Shown here: positions 1 to 9,303 of the stretch, piece after piece | Position numbering within the stretch: the stretch's first letter is position 1 | Layout: every line of letters starts with the position of its first letter | Assembly: GCA_947498595.1 (NCBI GenBank) | Contig: CANMKX010000005.1 | Coordinates: forward strand, 1-64,000 | Reading direction: 5' to 3' | Length of the DNA: 64,000 nucleotides | Origin: an uncultured Aquimarina sp. | GTDB taxonomy: Bacteria; Bacteroidota; Bacteroidia; Flavobacteriales; Flavobacteriaceae | Notes under the pieces: model-generated | What the model was told of the DNA's origin: nothing | What the model saw: the letters and a program-made list of their open reading frames with translations, nothing else | Database searches by the model: none | Made by a program: the position numbers and the translations under genes

Positions 1-84
1 GATTCATTAAACGATTTGGCACCAATTCCCTATGCTAAATTAAAATTGGGAAAGAATAACTATATTGAACCTTTAGATATTTAA
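1..84 (+). CDS. 3' end of an unidentified gene (cut by window edge)
   Basis: An open frame enters from the left edge and reads about 27 residues, ending in YIEPLDI before a TAA stop. No family can be recognised from so short a tail. It lies just before an RHS-family remnant, so it may be part of the same decayed locus rather than an intact gene. Only the open frame itself is seen; any assignment would be a guess. Confidence 0.3.
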   Translation, partial: DSLNDLAPIPYAKLKLGKNNYIEPLDI

Positions 85-109
85 GCAGTTCTAATTTGGG
101 GAAGCCGAC

Positions 110-612
110 ACGATGATTACAACCGAGTATGCAGGTAATTATATTTATAAAAATGGAGTTTGGAATTTTTCAACCATGCCGAAGGATATATAGAACTAAC
201 AGTTGATGAGAATTTTGACTATATACCAATACAAAGATTACCTCGAAAATATAAAGCTTTTGTATTCAGATGATAATAATTATGGGGAGGTAGGTGCAGA
301 TACAGAAATCAAACAAGAACGAAATTACTATTCCTTCGATTTACGTATGTGTAGATTTAATAATGCTATGAGTGGAACTGTTCATTCATATGGATTTGTA
401 GGGAAAGAAGGAAACAATAAACTTGGATTAGAATGATTAGGTTTTGGTGCTAGAAATTATGATGCATCAATAGGCTGATGGATGAATTTTGATTCTCTTT
501 CTGAAATGAGCTTTGACCTTGCTTCTTATAGATTTGCAGGAAATAAACCTGTTTTATATAAAGGTTTAAGCGGTTTATGGGAATTTGGATTTGATGGAAA
601 AATAGGAAGTTA
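110..612 (+). pseudogene. RHS-repeat core remnant, frameshifted
   Basis: Three frames in succession carry pieces of the conserved RHS-repeat-associated core of Bacteroidota: TTEYAGNYIYKNGVW near 115-165, then FFNHAEGYIEL near 165-200, then TIYQYKDYLENIKL near 215-260 and YGFVGKEGNNKLGLE near 390-435. GFGARNYDASIG and AGNKPVLYKGLSGLWEF follow to about 600. In intact proteins these motifs lie in one frame immediately before a variable C-terminal toxin. Here at least two frameshifts and several in-frame stops (for example after GLE and after YDASIG) show that the gene is dead. RHS proteins are secreted polymorphic toxins or surface proteins; that role is family knowledge and does not apply to this broken copy. 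Confidence 0.75.
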
Positions 613-1258
613 AGCATAAATAGACAAGAAGGAGATAGTTATGAGTCTTTTATAGAAGAATCAAGTTTATCTGCTAAACCAGCAAAAAAAACTGTTGGAG
701 TTAATAATAAAGAATTAAAAGAAATGCTTAATGAAGTAGGAAAAAGATAGCTTTGGAGTTTCAAAGTTAAATTGAAAATCTAAAATAGGAAAAATACTTC
801 AAGAAGTTGAAAAAGCATTAACAGAAGGAAATATACGGTTGTTAAATAATGGTGATAGATTAAAAGAGAAAGATGTAATAAATAATTGTTTTAATTGTAC
901 TAAGGAGCTTAACAACTGATAGTAATGTAGATTCAAAACTATTAGCTCCTCTAACTATTAATAGAAAACCTAATCCTAAATCGATGTTATCGAATCCGCA
1001 GTTATACGATGAGATATTGTGTTTTGATTATAAGAATGTGAGTACTCCAAGTATGGATATGTACTTCTTCTAGAAAATAGTGATGGAGTTCAAGTTTTTA
1101 CTAAAAATGGTCATTCAAATAGCCAGCTCTATAAAGTATTATATCAAAAACAAATTACCAAAACCTATGGAAGTCCTACTGGTATCCAAAATCTAAGGGT
1201 TAGTACTACTAATGCTGATGGTCAACAAAAAAGGTTGAGATTTCTAAAGAAGAATTAA
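613..1258 (+). pseudogene. Decayed C-terminal (toxin-side) region of the RHS gene
   Basis: Short open pieces in shifting frames follow the RHS core: EESSLSAKPAKKTVGV near 655-700, IGKILQEVEKALTEGN near 785-830, NPKSMLSNPQLYDEIL near 970-1020, and GVQVFTKNGHSNSQLYK with TYGSPTGIQNLRVSTT near 1090-1210. Each piece is plausible coding sequence, but stops and frameshifts separate them. The position directly after the RHS core is where a polymorphic toxin domain would sit. No toxin fold is recognisable. The reading as one broken coding region is inference from position and from the coding-like pieces. Confidence 0.45.
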
Positions 1259-1260
1259 AT

Positions 1261-1817
1261 ATGGAGAGTAATAATAAGGTATTACTTTTTATAGAAACTT
1301 CTTCTATTGAAGAAAAGAACGATAAAACAAAGCGATATTATAAGAATATCAATTTAATTGAAGAAAAAACAAATTCGACAAAAGATTTAAAATATTATTT
1401 AAATGATAAGTTAGTCTTTGTCAATAAACAAAGTAATTGCAATCTTTTAGAACAATCTTTTGATCATTTTTTGATCATTTTTTGATATTTCAAAAATCAT
1501 TAAATAAAAGTGAATTTCAAGCAGCTTCTATACCTGGGTTTGAGAGAAGTGAATTTTATGTTTTTAATGTAGTAAATAATGACGCATATAAATTAATATT
1601 ACCTGAACCAATAAGTTTATATTACAAAAAACAAGACATTATTGAGAAATTTTCAGAAATTAGTGATGAAGAATTTGAATCTCATAAAATGAAGACTTAT
1701 GTTATAGAAGATATAGATTTTAAAAAAGAAGTTATTTCTTTTTTTGGTATGAATCGTAAAATAAAGACGTATGATATGGTTAGAATAGAACAATTACCAG
1801 TTAATTGTAATTATTAA
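1261..1817 (+). pseudogene. Immunity-like hypothetical gene, broken by an 11-bp duplication
   Basis: Two open frames abut: one starts with ATG at 1261 and stops at 1483-1485, and the second continues in another frame to 1817. The junction holds an exact 11-bp tandem duplication (1461-1471 and 1472-1482). Removing one copy fuses the frames into a single 181-residue protein reading through DHFLIFQKSLNKSEF. The product would be soluble and acidic, rich in Lys/Glu/Ile, with no signal peptide and no family I can name. Its place just downstream of an RHS toxin remnant suggests an immunity gene; this is inference from position only. Apart from the duplication the gene has no internal stops, so the lesion may be recent. 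Confidence 0.55.
1461..1482. repeat. Exact 11-bp tandem duplication causing a frameshift
   Basis: The unit tgatcattttt occurs twice, back to back, and is followed by a partial third copy (tgat). An 11-bp insertion shifts the frame by two and creates the TGA at 1483-1485. Losing one unit by slippage would restore the frame of the surrounding gene. Confidence 0.85.
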
Positions 1818-2010
1818 TTTAGTATGATGTAGTAAATTTTAAAATATTAAAAACCTCTGACTAGCCTTTACTTGTGACGAGTATGGGTAAAGAATAATAA
1901 TTCAGAGAGAGGTAATCATCTAGAAATAGGTAGCTGTTTTTTAAGAGAAAGCTTACCTCCCAGTATTCTATGATAAAAACAAATAAAAATGATTAACTTT
2001 TCAAAGTAAT

Positions 2011-2400
2011 GCACGTTTTGATTTAAAAATACAAGCGAGTACAGTAGTTATAACTAAAGCAATTGTTCTAAAAATTAAATTTCAAAAAACCTATCTATAT
2101 GGAGTTTGTTCATCTATAAACAGAGATAGTATTGTTTTAGAGCTAGAGAATGTAAATAAAGGTGTTTTTCATAACTATTTGAAGTAATTATTTAAGTATA
2201 AACTTAGTAAGTTTAAAATAATAGTAATTGATAACATTGGATTTTATTCAATAAAAGACATAGAAACCAAAAAAATATTAGACTTCTCAGAATACCTCCA
2301 TATACATTCGAACTTAACTCTTCATCAAAAAAAGATTCAAAAAATAAATTTATCAAAGCAGATAAGATTTAAAAAATAGGTTAAAACAGTTTGTCAGAAA
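2011..2400 (+). mobile_element. Decayed IS630-family transposase
   Basis: One frame from about 2011 reads ARFDLK, then YLYGVCSSINRDSIVLEL, then a stop at 2185-2187. After the stop the same frame continues with IIVIDNIGFYSIKDIE, which carries the second catalytic Asp of the DDE domain. A neighbouring frame near 2295-2310 gives PPYTFELN, matching the family motif PPYSPELNPxE that holds the catalytic Glu. These three landmarks in order are characteristic of IS630-family DDE transposases. The copy has a premature stop, a frameshift and a ruined Glu region, so it is inactive. No terminal inverted repeats or TA duplication could be defined. The non-coding stretch 1818-2010 before it shows nothing else identifiable. 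Confidence 0.7.
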
Positions 2401-2503
2401 CATAAGTTAAGAAATCATAAAATCTATTGCCGAAAATGTACATTGCCTCAATGCATTTTAAGCGAAATAAAATTTCAGAAATCGTATTAGAACTATTTTA
2501 AAC

Positions 2504-2543
2504 AAAAAAAAAGAGACCGTCTTTTTGACAGTCTCTTTTTTAT
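2504..2543. terminator. Bidirectional terminator after the efflux operon
   Basis: The hairpin arms at 2512-2521 and 2527-2536 pair over nine of ten positions with a TTTTT loop. An A-tract lies to the left and a T-tract to the right, so the stem can terminate in both directions. It sits 15 bases beyond the RND pump stop codon on the minus strand. Confidence 0.8.
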
Positions 2544-2558
2544 TTAAGTGATTAAATC

Positions 2559-5500
2559 TTATTTGTTACGCCTAAATCGTACTTTAAATCGATTCACGAT
2601 GTAAAATAGAGCAGGAACAATGATTAAAGTTAAAAATGTAGCGATGATCAAACCATATATAACAGTCCACGCTAAAGGTCCCCAGAAAATAACATTATCT
2701 CCACCCATATAGATTTTTGCATCAAATTCAGAGAATAATGAAAAGAAATCTATGTTTAAACCAATAGCTAAAGGAATTAAACCTAATACAGTTGTAATAG
2801 CTGTTAAAAGAACAGGACGTAAACGAGCTTTACCTCCTTTTATGATTAATAGCATTACTTCATCATTAGATAATAATTCACTTTCAGGAATATTTAATTC
2901 GGATTTTCTACGATCTATTAATAATTGAGTATAATCTAATAATACTACACCATTATTTACAACAATACCAGCAAGAGATATAATTCCCATCATAGTCATC
3001 ATAATAACAAAAGAAGCTCCAGTGATTAAGATTCCTCCAAATACCCCTATAAAACTTAGGAATATGGCAATCATAATAATTGTTGGTTTAGAAATAGAGC
3101 TAAACTGGAAAATCAAAATTAACATGATAAGACCTAGTCCAGCAAAGAAAGCTCCCATTAAAAAGCTCATTTGTTTACCTTGTTCTTCAATCTGACCAGT
3201 ATAATCGATTTTAACACTTTTAGGAGATTCTGTAAAATTAGCCATTTCGGTCTGTATTTGACTTACAATAGCTCCCGCATCTGTGTAACCAGCTTGTAAA
3301 GCCGAATATACTGTAACTACTCGTTTAGAATCTTTGTGTTTGATAGCGCTAAAAGAAGAAGTGTTTTTTTGAGATGCTAATGCCGAAACAGGAATTTGCT
3401 TAATTTGTCCATTAGCTGGATCTCTAAAAATAATATTCTGATTAAATAAAGCACTTTTGTTATAACGAATATCTTCATTAAAACGAACATAAATATCATA
3501 ATCTTCACCGTCTTTTTTATAGATACCAGCTTTGTCACCAAAGATAGAACGACGTAATTGATTACCTACTTGACCAGCAGCTACACCTAGTTCACCAGCT
3601 TTTTGACGATCAACAGTAATTTGCATAGCAGGTTTTCCTTTATTTACGTCAATTTTCAATTCTTCAATACCAGGAATGTTTTTAGTATTGATAAAATCAC
3701 GCATTTTTTCGGCAACTACAATTAGTTCATCATAATCAGAACCTTCTAATTCAATATTAATAGGATATCCAGCTGGAGGACCTACAGGATCTTTTTCTAC
3801 AGAAATAGCAACACCAGGGTAAATTCCTTTAAGATCTTTTTGAATTTTTTGTCTTAAAATTTCACTGTCTTCCCCTTTTCTGTATTTATATTCACGCATT
3901 GTAGCAGTAATTTTTCCTCTATGAGGCATTTCTGCATTACTACCACCATCAGTTTGTGGATTACCAGCTCCTTCTCCTACTTGAGAAACCGCAGATTCTA
4001 CTAAAAAGTTATATCCATCAGCTTCTACATATTCAGGAGAGTTAACCACATTGTATACACGTTGTTCGATTTCTTTGGTAATCAAATTAGTTTTTTCGAT
4101 ATCGGTACCTTGTGGATATTCTATATAAACTGTAATCTGATTAGGTTTATTATCAGGGAAAAATTCAATACTAGTACGCTTACTACCTACAGAAGCTCCG
4201 AAAGCTGCAAAAACAATGAATAAGAGAATGAAAGTACCAATGACAAAAACATACGATCTCCATCCTTTTAACGCAAATGCAAGGAAGCTTTGATATTTGT
4301 TTTCTAACCAAGTAAGAATTCTACTTTGGAAGAAGTTGGCTGCTTTTTTAAGAATGTATTTATAGATCCAGAACATGATAGCTGTAAAAATCATTACAGA
4401 ACCTAAACCACTTACTTCTCCACCAAATAATAATATAAAGATACCAAACCCACCTAAAATAATGCTTAAACGAATTAGCTGTTTAATAGTTAATTCTCGT
4501 TGTCCAATTTCCATGAATTGTGATACTAACATAGAGTTAATAAAAATGGCAACAAATAAAGATGATCCAAGTACTACTGATAATGTAATAGGGAAATAAA
4601 TCATGAATTGTCCCATAACACCAGGCCACATTCCTAATGGAATAAAAGCAGCAACAGTTGTAAGAGTAGAGATGATTATAGGGAATGCAATTTCACCGAT
4701 TCCTTTTTTTGAAGCTTCTAAACGAGACATTCCTTCTTCATCCATCAAACGATAAACATTTTCTACTACAACGATACCATTATCAACCAGCATTCCTAAT
4801 CCCATAATCAAGGCAAATAGAATCATAGTATTCATTGTATATCCTAATGCAGATAAAATCATGAATGACATAAACATCGACATTGGGATTGCAAAACCAA
4901 CAAATAGTGCGTTTCTAAATCCTAAAAAGAACATTAAAACACCAACTACAAGAATGATCCCAAAAATGATGTTATTAACTAAATCATTTACTTGATTAAC
5001 CGTTTTTGCTGATTGATCATTTGCAATAGTAACAGATAAGTCTGTAGGGAAAATATTTTCCTTAGCATCTTCAACAATTACATTGATTTTTTCTACAGCT
5101 TCTACCATGTTTTTACCAGAACGTTTTTTAACATCTAGCATTACTACGCTATGTCCAAATTCTCTAGCATAAGTTGTTCTTTCTTCTTCTTTAAAAGTAA
5201 CCTGAGCTATATCTTTAAGATATACAGGGCCATTTTGAGATTTTACAACAAAATTATCTAACTCTATAGGTGTATCGATCTCTCCTAAAATTCTTAAAGT
5301 ACGGCGTTGACCACTAGAAATCATGTTTCCAGCAGACATAGTAACGTTTCCGTTTCTAATGGCGTTGATAACATCATCAAAACTTACTTGAGCAGCCATC
5401 ATTTTATAAATATCAACAGCAACTTCAACTTCTTTTTCTTGAGCACCACGAATGTCTACTTGCTTAATTTCAAGTAAATCTTCAATTTCATCTTCTAGAT

Positions 5501-6023
5501 GTTCGGCGTATTCTTTTAATTTCTCGATAGGATAATCACCAGCAATGTTAATATTCATTATCGGTGTTTCTTCAGAAATACTTAGGTCAAAAACATTAGG
5601 TTCTACCTTAACGCCATTAAAAGTAGGCCAATCTTCATTAGCTTTCTCACTATCAACCTCATCTTTTACTTTTTGTTTTGCCTCAGCAACACTAAGACTT
5701 TCATCAAACTCTATTGTGATAATACCATAATCTTCTTGAGAAGTAGATAAGGTTTCGACAACATTACTTACGTTTTTTAATCGATCTTCTAATGGATCTA
5801 CAATCAAACGTTCTATATCTTCAGCAGTGTTTCCTGGATAAGGAACACTTATATATATCTTGGTTTCCTTTATTTCAGGGAAATTCTCTCTTGGCATAGC
5901 AAAATATGCTGATAAACCAAGTGCTAAGATAATAGCCATCATTACATAGACGGTTGTTTTATTATCGATAGCCCAAGACGAGAGTTTAAACTCTTTATTT
6001 ATTTTTTTATCATTTACTTGCAT
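2559..6023 (-). CDS. RND-family efflux pump inner-membrane subunit (AcrB/HAE1-like)
   Basis: The 1154-residue protein begins with a cytoplasmic N-terminus and a first membrane helix followed by MPRENFPEI and a periplasmic porter segment (VPYPGNTAEDIERLIVDPLE), typical of RND permeases. The TM4-6 block contains GLGMLVDNGIVVVENVYR, which holds the proton-relay Asp pair region. A second large periplasmic loop and a second TM bundle with GIISLAGIVVNNGVVLLDY complete the two-fold repeat. It is about 100 residues longer than Escherichia coli AcrB. It would act as a trimeric proton antiporter in the inner membrane, joined to the fusion protein and outer-membrane channel encoded just upstream. Seven bases separate it from the fusion protein gene. 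Substrate is unknown; metabolite or drug export are both possible. Confidence 0.93.
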   Translation of the reverse strand: MQVNDKKINKEFKLSSWAIDNKTTVYVMMAIILALGLSAYFAMPRENFPEIKETKIYISVPYPGNTAEDIERLIVDPLEDRLKNVSNVVETLSTSQEDYGIITIEFDESLSVAEAKQKVKDEVDSEKANEDWPTFNGVKVEPNVFDLSISEETPIMNINIAGDYPIEKLKEYAEHLEDEIEDLLEIKQVDIRGAQEKEVEVAVDIYKMMAAQVSFDDVINAIRNGNVTMSAGNMISSGQRRTLRILGEIDTPIELDNFVVKSQNGPVYLKDIAQVTFKEEERTTYAREFGHSVVMLDVKKRSGKNMVEAVEKINVIVEDAKENIFPTDLSVTIANDQSAKTVNQVNDLVNNIIFGIILVVGVLMFFLGFRNALFVGFAIPMSMFMSFMILSALGYTMNTMILFALIMGLGMLVDNGIVVVENVYRLMDEEGMSRLEASKKGIGEIAFPIIISTLTTVAAFIPLGMWPGVMGQFMIYFPITLSVVLGSSLFVAIFINSMLVSQFMEIGQRELTIKQLIRLSIILGGFGIFILLFGGEVSGLGSVMIFTAIMFWIYKYILKKAANFFQSRILTWLENKYQSFLAFALKGWRSYVFVIGTFILLFIVFAAFGASVGSKRTSIEFFPDNKPNQITVYIEYPQGTDIEKTNLITKEIEQRVYNVVNSPEYVEADGYNFLVESAVSQVGEGAGNPQTDGGSNAEMPHRGKITATMREYKYRKGEDSEILRQKIQKDLKGIYPGVAISVEKDPVGPPAGYPINIELEGSDYDELIVVAEKMRDFINTKNIPGIEELKIDVNKGKPAMQITVDRQKAGELGVAAGQVGNQLRRSIFGDKAGIYKKDGEDYDIYVRFNEDIRYNKSALFNQNIIFRDPANGQIKQIPVSALASQKNTSSFSAIKHKDSKRVVTVYSALQAGYTDAGAIVSQIQTEMANFTESPKSVKIDYTGQIEEQGKQMSFLMGAFFAGLGLIMLILIFQFSSISKPTIIMIAIFLSFIGVFGGILITGASFVIMMTMMGIISLAGIVVNNGVVLLDYTQLLIDRRKSELNIPESELLSNDEVMLLIIKGGKARLRPVLLTAITTVLGLIPLAIGLNIDFFSLFSEFDAKIYMGGDNVIFWGPLAWTVIYGLIIATFLTLIIVPALFYIVNRFKVRFRRNK

Positions 6024-6030
6024 AAGATGC

Positions 6031-7194
6031 TTAGTTTAATATTTTTACTTTTTGACCATCTTTTACACTTCTAGCTCCTTCTTGAATGATTGCATCTCCG
6101 CTTTTAAGACCCTCTAAAATTTCAATTAAATCTCCTTGAGTTTTTCCTGTTTTAACAATGGCTCTTTTTGCTTCCGCTTCATTATTTGCATTTTTTGCAG
6201 ATGTTATATAAGTATATTGATCTCCGTTTGCGTTTTCTGAAATAATACTTTGCGGAATTAATATAGCTTTTTTGCTAGTATAGTCATTGATTTTCAGCTT
6301 AGCAGTTAAATTAGGTTTGATTAAATTATCTCTATTAGGAACAGCTACTTCTACTGTAAAAGTACGGTTGCTAGGGTGTATATAGTTACCAGCTTGTCTA
6401 ATCTTACTGGCAATTGTTTTACCTAAGATTGGGAAGAATATTTCAACTTTTTTTCCTTTTGTTACATTAGCAATATAACTTTCAGGAATGTCTGCTTTGA
6501 TATACATGTTTCTCAGATTTACAATTCTAAATAAAGATGCACCTGGAGCAACAATACTACCTTGTTCAGAAATAACGTCATCAATTACACCTGTAAATGG
6601 AGCAGTAACTTGAGACTTTGCAATTTGCTTTTTTAATTGAGCTATTGAGTTTTGTTGTGCTTTGTACGTAGTTTCAGCTTGTAAAAATTGTATTTCAGAA
6701 CCAATTTTTTGATCCCAAAGTTTCTTTTGACGATCGTAAGTTGTTTTAGCTAAAGCAGCTTGTACTTCTAATTGAGCTAAATTTTGACTTAAACCTCCAT
6801 CATCAATAGAAGCTAATAATTGCCCTTGAGTAACACGTTGTCCTTCTTTTACAAAAATTCGATTGATAGTACCAGAAGCTTCTGCTACTATAACAAGGTT
6901 TTGTTTTGTATCTACGCTACCTTGAATTTCTAAATAGTGATTAAACAACGTATCCTTAGCTGTAATTGTAGTTACTAAAGGTAATTTTTTAATAGTATCA
7001 AGAGAGGCAATAGCTTTATCTAGCTCTTGTATTTTTGATGTAATTTCTTGTTGCTCTCCTACGATTTCTGTTCTTTTAGTTCGTATAGCTTCTAAATTTC
7101 CGCTTTCGATAATGTCTTCAACAGATTTGCTCTTCTTCTCTCCACAAGAGATAATAAGAAACGATATAGTGAATATTGAAAATAATTTTTTCAT
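6031..7194 (-). CDS. RND efflux periplasmic adaptor (membrane fusion lipoprotein)
   Basis: The 387-residue product has a lipoprotein signal peptide with the invariant Cys at residue 17 (IISC). Next comes a coiled-coil N-terminal stretch, a biotinyl-lipoyl-like half (ASGTINRIFVKEGQRVTQGQ), a helical hairpin (QKKLWDQKIGSEIQFLQAE) and the second lipoyl half (SQVTAPFTGVIDDVISEQG). The beta-barrel and membrane-proximal domains follow. This is the HlyD/AcrA adaptor architecture that bridges the inner-membrane pump to the outer-membrane channel. It sits between tolC-like and RND genes with 7-8-base gaps, so the three are co-translated parts of one tripartite pump. Confidence 0.92.
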   Translation of the reverse strand: MKKLFSIFTISFLIISCGEKKSKSVEDIIESGNLEAIRTKRTEIVGEQQEITSKIQELDKAIASLDTIKKLPLVTTITAKDTLFNHYLEIQGSVDTKQNLVIVAEASGTINRIFVKEGQRVTQGQLLASIDDGGLSQNLAQLEVQAALAKTTYDRQKKLWDQKIGSEIQFLQAETTYKAQQNSIAQLKKQIAKSQVTAPFTGVIDDVISEQGSIVAPGASLFRIVNLRNMYIKADIPESYIANVTKGKKVEIFFPILGKTIASKIRQAGNYIHPSNRTFTVEVAVPNRDNLIKPNLTAKLKINDYTSKKAILIPQSIISENANGDQYTYITSAKNANNEAEAKRAIVKTGKTQGDLIEILEGLKSGDAIIQEGARSVKDGQKVKILN

Positions 7195-7202
7195 TATTAA
7201 TA

Positions 7203-8558
7203 TTATTTGTTTGGTGTGTTTAAAATTGTTTCTAAATCAGCTTTCTTGATAATGATATCAAGCATTGATTGTAATAATTCTTGTTGCGTACTATATAGTT
7301 GTAATTGAGCTTGTCTCAGTTCAAAGCTAGTAGCTAATCCTTCTTTGAATTTTATTTGGTTTTTGTTCTCAATTCGTTCAGAAAGAGCAAGATTCTTTTT
7401 TGAAGTATCATAGTTTTCTATAGCAAACTGATAATCACTTTTAGCACTGTTTAAACTAAGTTTAATACGTTGTTGTGCTTCTGTAAACTGAGTATTAGCT
7501 TGTTCTAAAGCTATTCTAGCTTGCTTTGTTTTTGAAGTTCTACTTAAAGAACTAAAAATAGGAATATTAATGCTAGCTCCAAGTATTGAAGATTGAAACC
7601 AAGCTTGATCACTGTCTAGAAAACTAAAACTATCACTGTTAGCAGCTGTACCATAGTTAACAAAAGCTGAAACAGAAGGTAAAGCTCTACTACGCTCAAG
7701 TTTTAATTCTAAACTTCTTTGTTCAGTTAAATTATATGCTAATTTATAATCTACATTATTTTCTATTGTTAATGGTGCTTGAGCAATTGCCAAATCCATG
7801 TTTTGAGAAGCTAATGTTTCTAAATTTTCTTTAAGAATAGATTTTGAATTTACATCTAATCCCAACGCAAGGTTAAACATTTGCATAGCTATTTTCTCTG
7901 TACGCCTAGCGTTGTTTAATTGACTGTTAACTTGAGCTAAAGTAATTTGTAATTGTTCAACACTTTCTTCTTCTTCAAGACCATTTTCAAATATTTTTTG
8001 AGTATCTGATAAATTTTGTTCTAGAGTTGCTTTATTTTTTTCGATAATAGCAACACTCTCTTGAGACAATAATACACTACCATATGCATTGATAACACCT
8101 TTGCGTACATCAAGCTGCATTTTTTCTTCGTTATTGTAAGTGTATTCTAGGAAACTTTTAGCAGCTTGTAATCCAACTAGGTATGAACCATCAAAAATTA
8201 ATTGATTCAATGTTACGGTTGCAGAAGCTTGTTGCTTTGTTCCAAAAACTACAGGGACAAATGTTCCGGGTGCACCACCAGAAAATTCACCTGGAATAAA
8301 AGAAACAGGTTGCTTTAATTGATTTTGATAATCAATTTTACCGCTTATTTGCGGAAGCCCAGTAGCAGTAGCTTCCCATTTTCTTTGTAAAGCTTTTGCT
8401 ACATCTCTGCGTGCATTAAGACTGGTATAGCTGTTTTTTAATGCAAAATCAACAGCTTCTTCTAATGTGAAACTGTGTTCGCTTGCAGTTGGTTGTTGTG
8501 CTATAATAGCTGTAGAGAAGATACAGCATATTATTAATAACCAGAGGTTGTTTTTCAT
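7203..8558 (-). CDS. TolC-family outer-membrane efflux protein
   Basis: The 451-residue protein has a cleavable signal peptide ending near AIIAQQ and then the TolC N-terminal pattern FTLEEAVDFALKNSY. Two internally related halves of long helices follow, rich in Gln, Glu, Leu and Asn (for example RSLELKLERSRALPSVSAF and the C-terminal FKEGLATSFELRQAQLQL). Length and repeat structure match OEP/TolC channels, which form trimeric outer-membrane exit ducts. The gene starts 3 bases after the tetR stop and 8 bases before the adaptor, in the efflux operon. Confidence 0.92.
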   Translation of the reverse strand: MKNNLWLLIICCIFSTAIIAQQPTASEHSFTLEEAVDFALKNSYTSLNARRDVAKALQRKWEATATGLPQISGKIDYQNQLKQPVSFIPGEFSGGAPGTFVPVVFGTKQQASATVTLNQLIFDGSYLVGLQAAKSFLEYTYNNEEKMQLDVRKGVINAYGSVLLSQESVAIIEKNKATLEQNLSDTQKIFENGLEEEESVEQLQITLAQVNSQLNNARRTEKIAMQMFNLALGLDVNSKSILKENLETLASQNMDLAIAQAPLTIENNVDYKLAYNLTEQRSLELKLERSRALPSVSAFVNYGTAANSDSFSFLDSDQAWFQSSILGASINIPIFSSLSRTSKTKQARIALEQANTQFTEAQQRIKLSLNSAKSDYQFAIENYDTSKKNLALSERIENKNQIKFKEGLATSFELRQAQLQLYSTQQELLQSMLDIIIKKADLETILNTPNK

Positions 8559-8561
8559 AAG

Positions 8562-9158
8562 TTAATTGTTTATAAAATTTTGAAGTATTGTAAGTCCTTT
8601 GTTAGTTGCGATTCCTCTTACATGGTATTCTAGATATTCACCCATAAGTTTAATTATAGAAAAATCGGATAGAGGAAATAAATCTTGATCTTTAATTCCG
8701 GTAATTCCCATAAAATAAAGACGAGATATAATTTCGATATCCATATTTTCTCTATAAACACCAGAAGCAATTCCACGATGTAGGTTATTGATGATGCAAT
8801 CTTGCATAACATCAAATTGTTTGGCTTTTATTTCTCTATGTATTTTTGGATAATATTTTTGAAGTTGATATTGAGGTGAAGCCTTTTCATTTTTTAAATG
8901 CTCTAATACAAAAGCTTTGATAGTAAAAAGTTCCTCAATAGGATCTTTGTCAGCGTCTAAAATAGTTTCTATACCAGTACAAACATTATTAAAAAGATGA
9001 TTAGTAGTTGCTTCTACTAATTTAGTTTTGTTGCTGAAATGGGTATAAATAGTTTTTTTTGAAATCCCCATTTCTGAAGCTAAATCATCCATAGTAACGC
9101 TTTTGAAACCATAATTCAAAAACATTTTGGATGCAGATTCTATTATTTTTTCTTTCAT
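8562..9158 (-). CDS. TetR-family repressor of the efflux operon
   Basis: The 198-residue protein has an N-terminal TetR DNA-binding domain: VTMDDLASEMGISKKTIYTHF at about residues 21-41 forms the helix-turn-helix. The remainder is a helical ligand-binding and dimer domain (a TetR_C-type of unknown ligand). It is the first gene of the tetR-tolC-adaptor-RND operon, so it is probably autoregulated and controls its own pump. A perfect 10-bp inverted repeat lies upstream across the promoter. The ATG at 9158 follows an in-phase candidate promoter. Confidence 0.9.
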   Translation of the reverse strand: MKEKIIESASKMFLNYGFKSVTMDDLASEMGISKKTIYTHFSNKTKLVEATTNHLFNNVCTGIETILDADKDPIEELFTIKAFVLEHLKNEKASPQYQLQKYYPKIHREIKAKQFDVMQDCIINNLHRGIASGVYRENMDIEIISRLYFMGITGIKDQDLFPLSDFSIIKLMGEYLEYHVRGIATNKGLTILQNFINN

Positions 9159-9177
9159 AGTTTGCGTTATTGGAGCG

Positions 9178-9209
9178 CAAATTTAAGGCAAGGAAACTTT
9201 AAAAACAAT
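9178..9209 (-). promoter_or_regulatory. Candidate promoter of the tetR-efflux operon
   Basis: Read on the minus strand, TAAATTTG (9178-9185) fits the Bacteroidota -7 consensus TAnnTTTG exactly. An ATTG at 9206-9209 lies 20 bases upstream and is a near match to the -33 TTTG box. The -33 element falls in the spacer of the inverted repeat at 9191-9220, so a bound repressor would block it. Confidence 0.6.
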
Positions 9210-9220
9210 AAAAGTTTCCT
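9191..9220. promoter_or_regulatory. Probable TetR operator (perfect 10-bp inverted repeat)
   Basis: AGGAAACTTT (9191-9200) and AAAGTTTCCT (9211-9220) are perfect inverted arms with a 10-base A/T spacer. A third half-site, AAAGTTTCT, lies at 9249-9257, towards the divergent polyprenyl synthetase gene. Geometry and location upstream of a self-regulating tetR gene point to an operator. Binding is inferred and not shown. Confidence 0.65.
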
Positions 9221-9303
9221 AAGTTTTACATAAAAATAATATTATCGTAAAGTTTCTATCGCATTTTGAGGAATTCATTTACATTAGCATAAAATTTTTT
9301 GAA

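Noticed and set aside
1854-1912. Imperfect stem CCTCTGA/TCAGAGAGAGG with inner CTTTAC/GTAAAG
   Set aside because: Outer arms do not align cleanly and no IS end or T-tract can be defined there; not listed as an element.
4375-4599. Plus-strand frames opposite the RND pump gene
   Set aside because: Antisense shadow frames of a strongly conserved protein on the minus strand.
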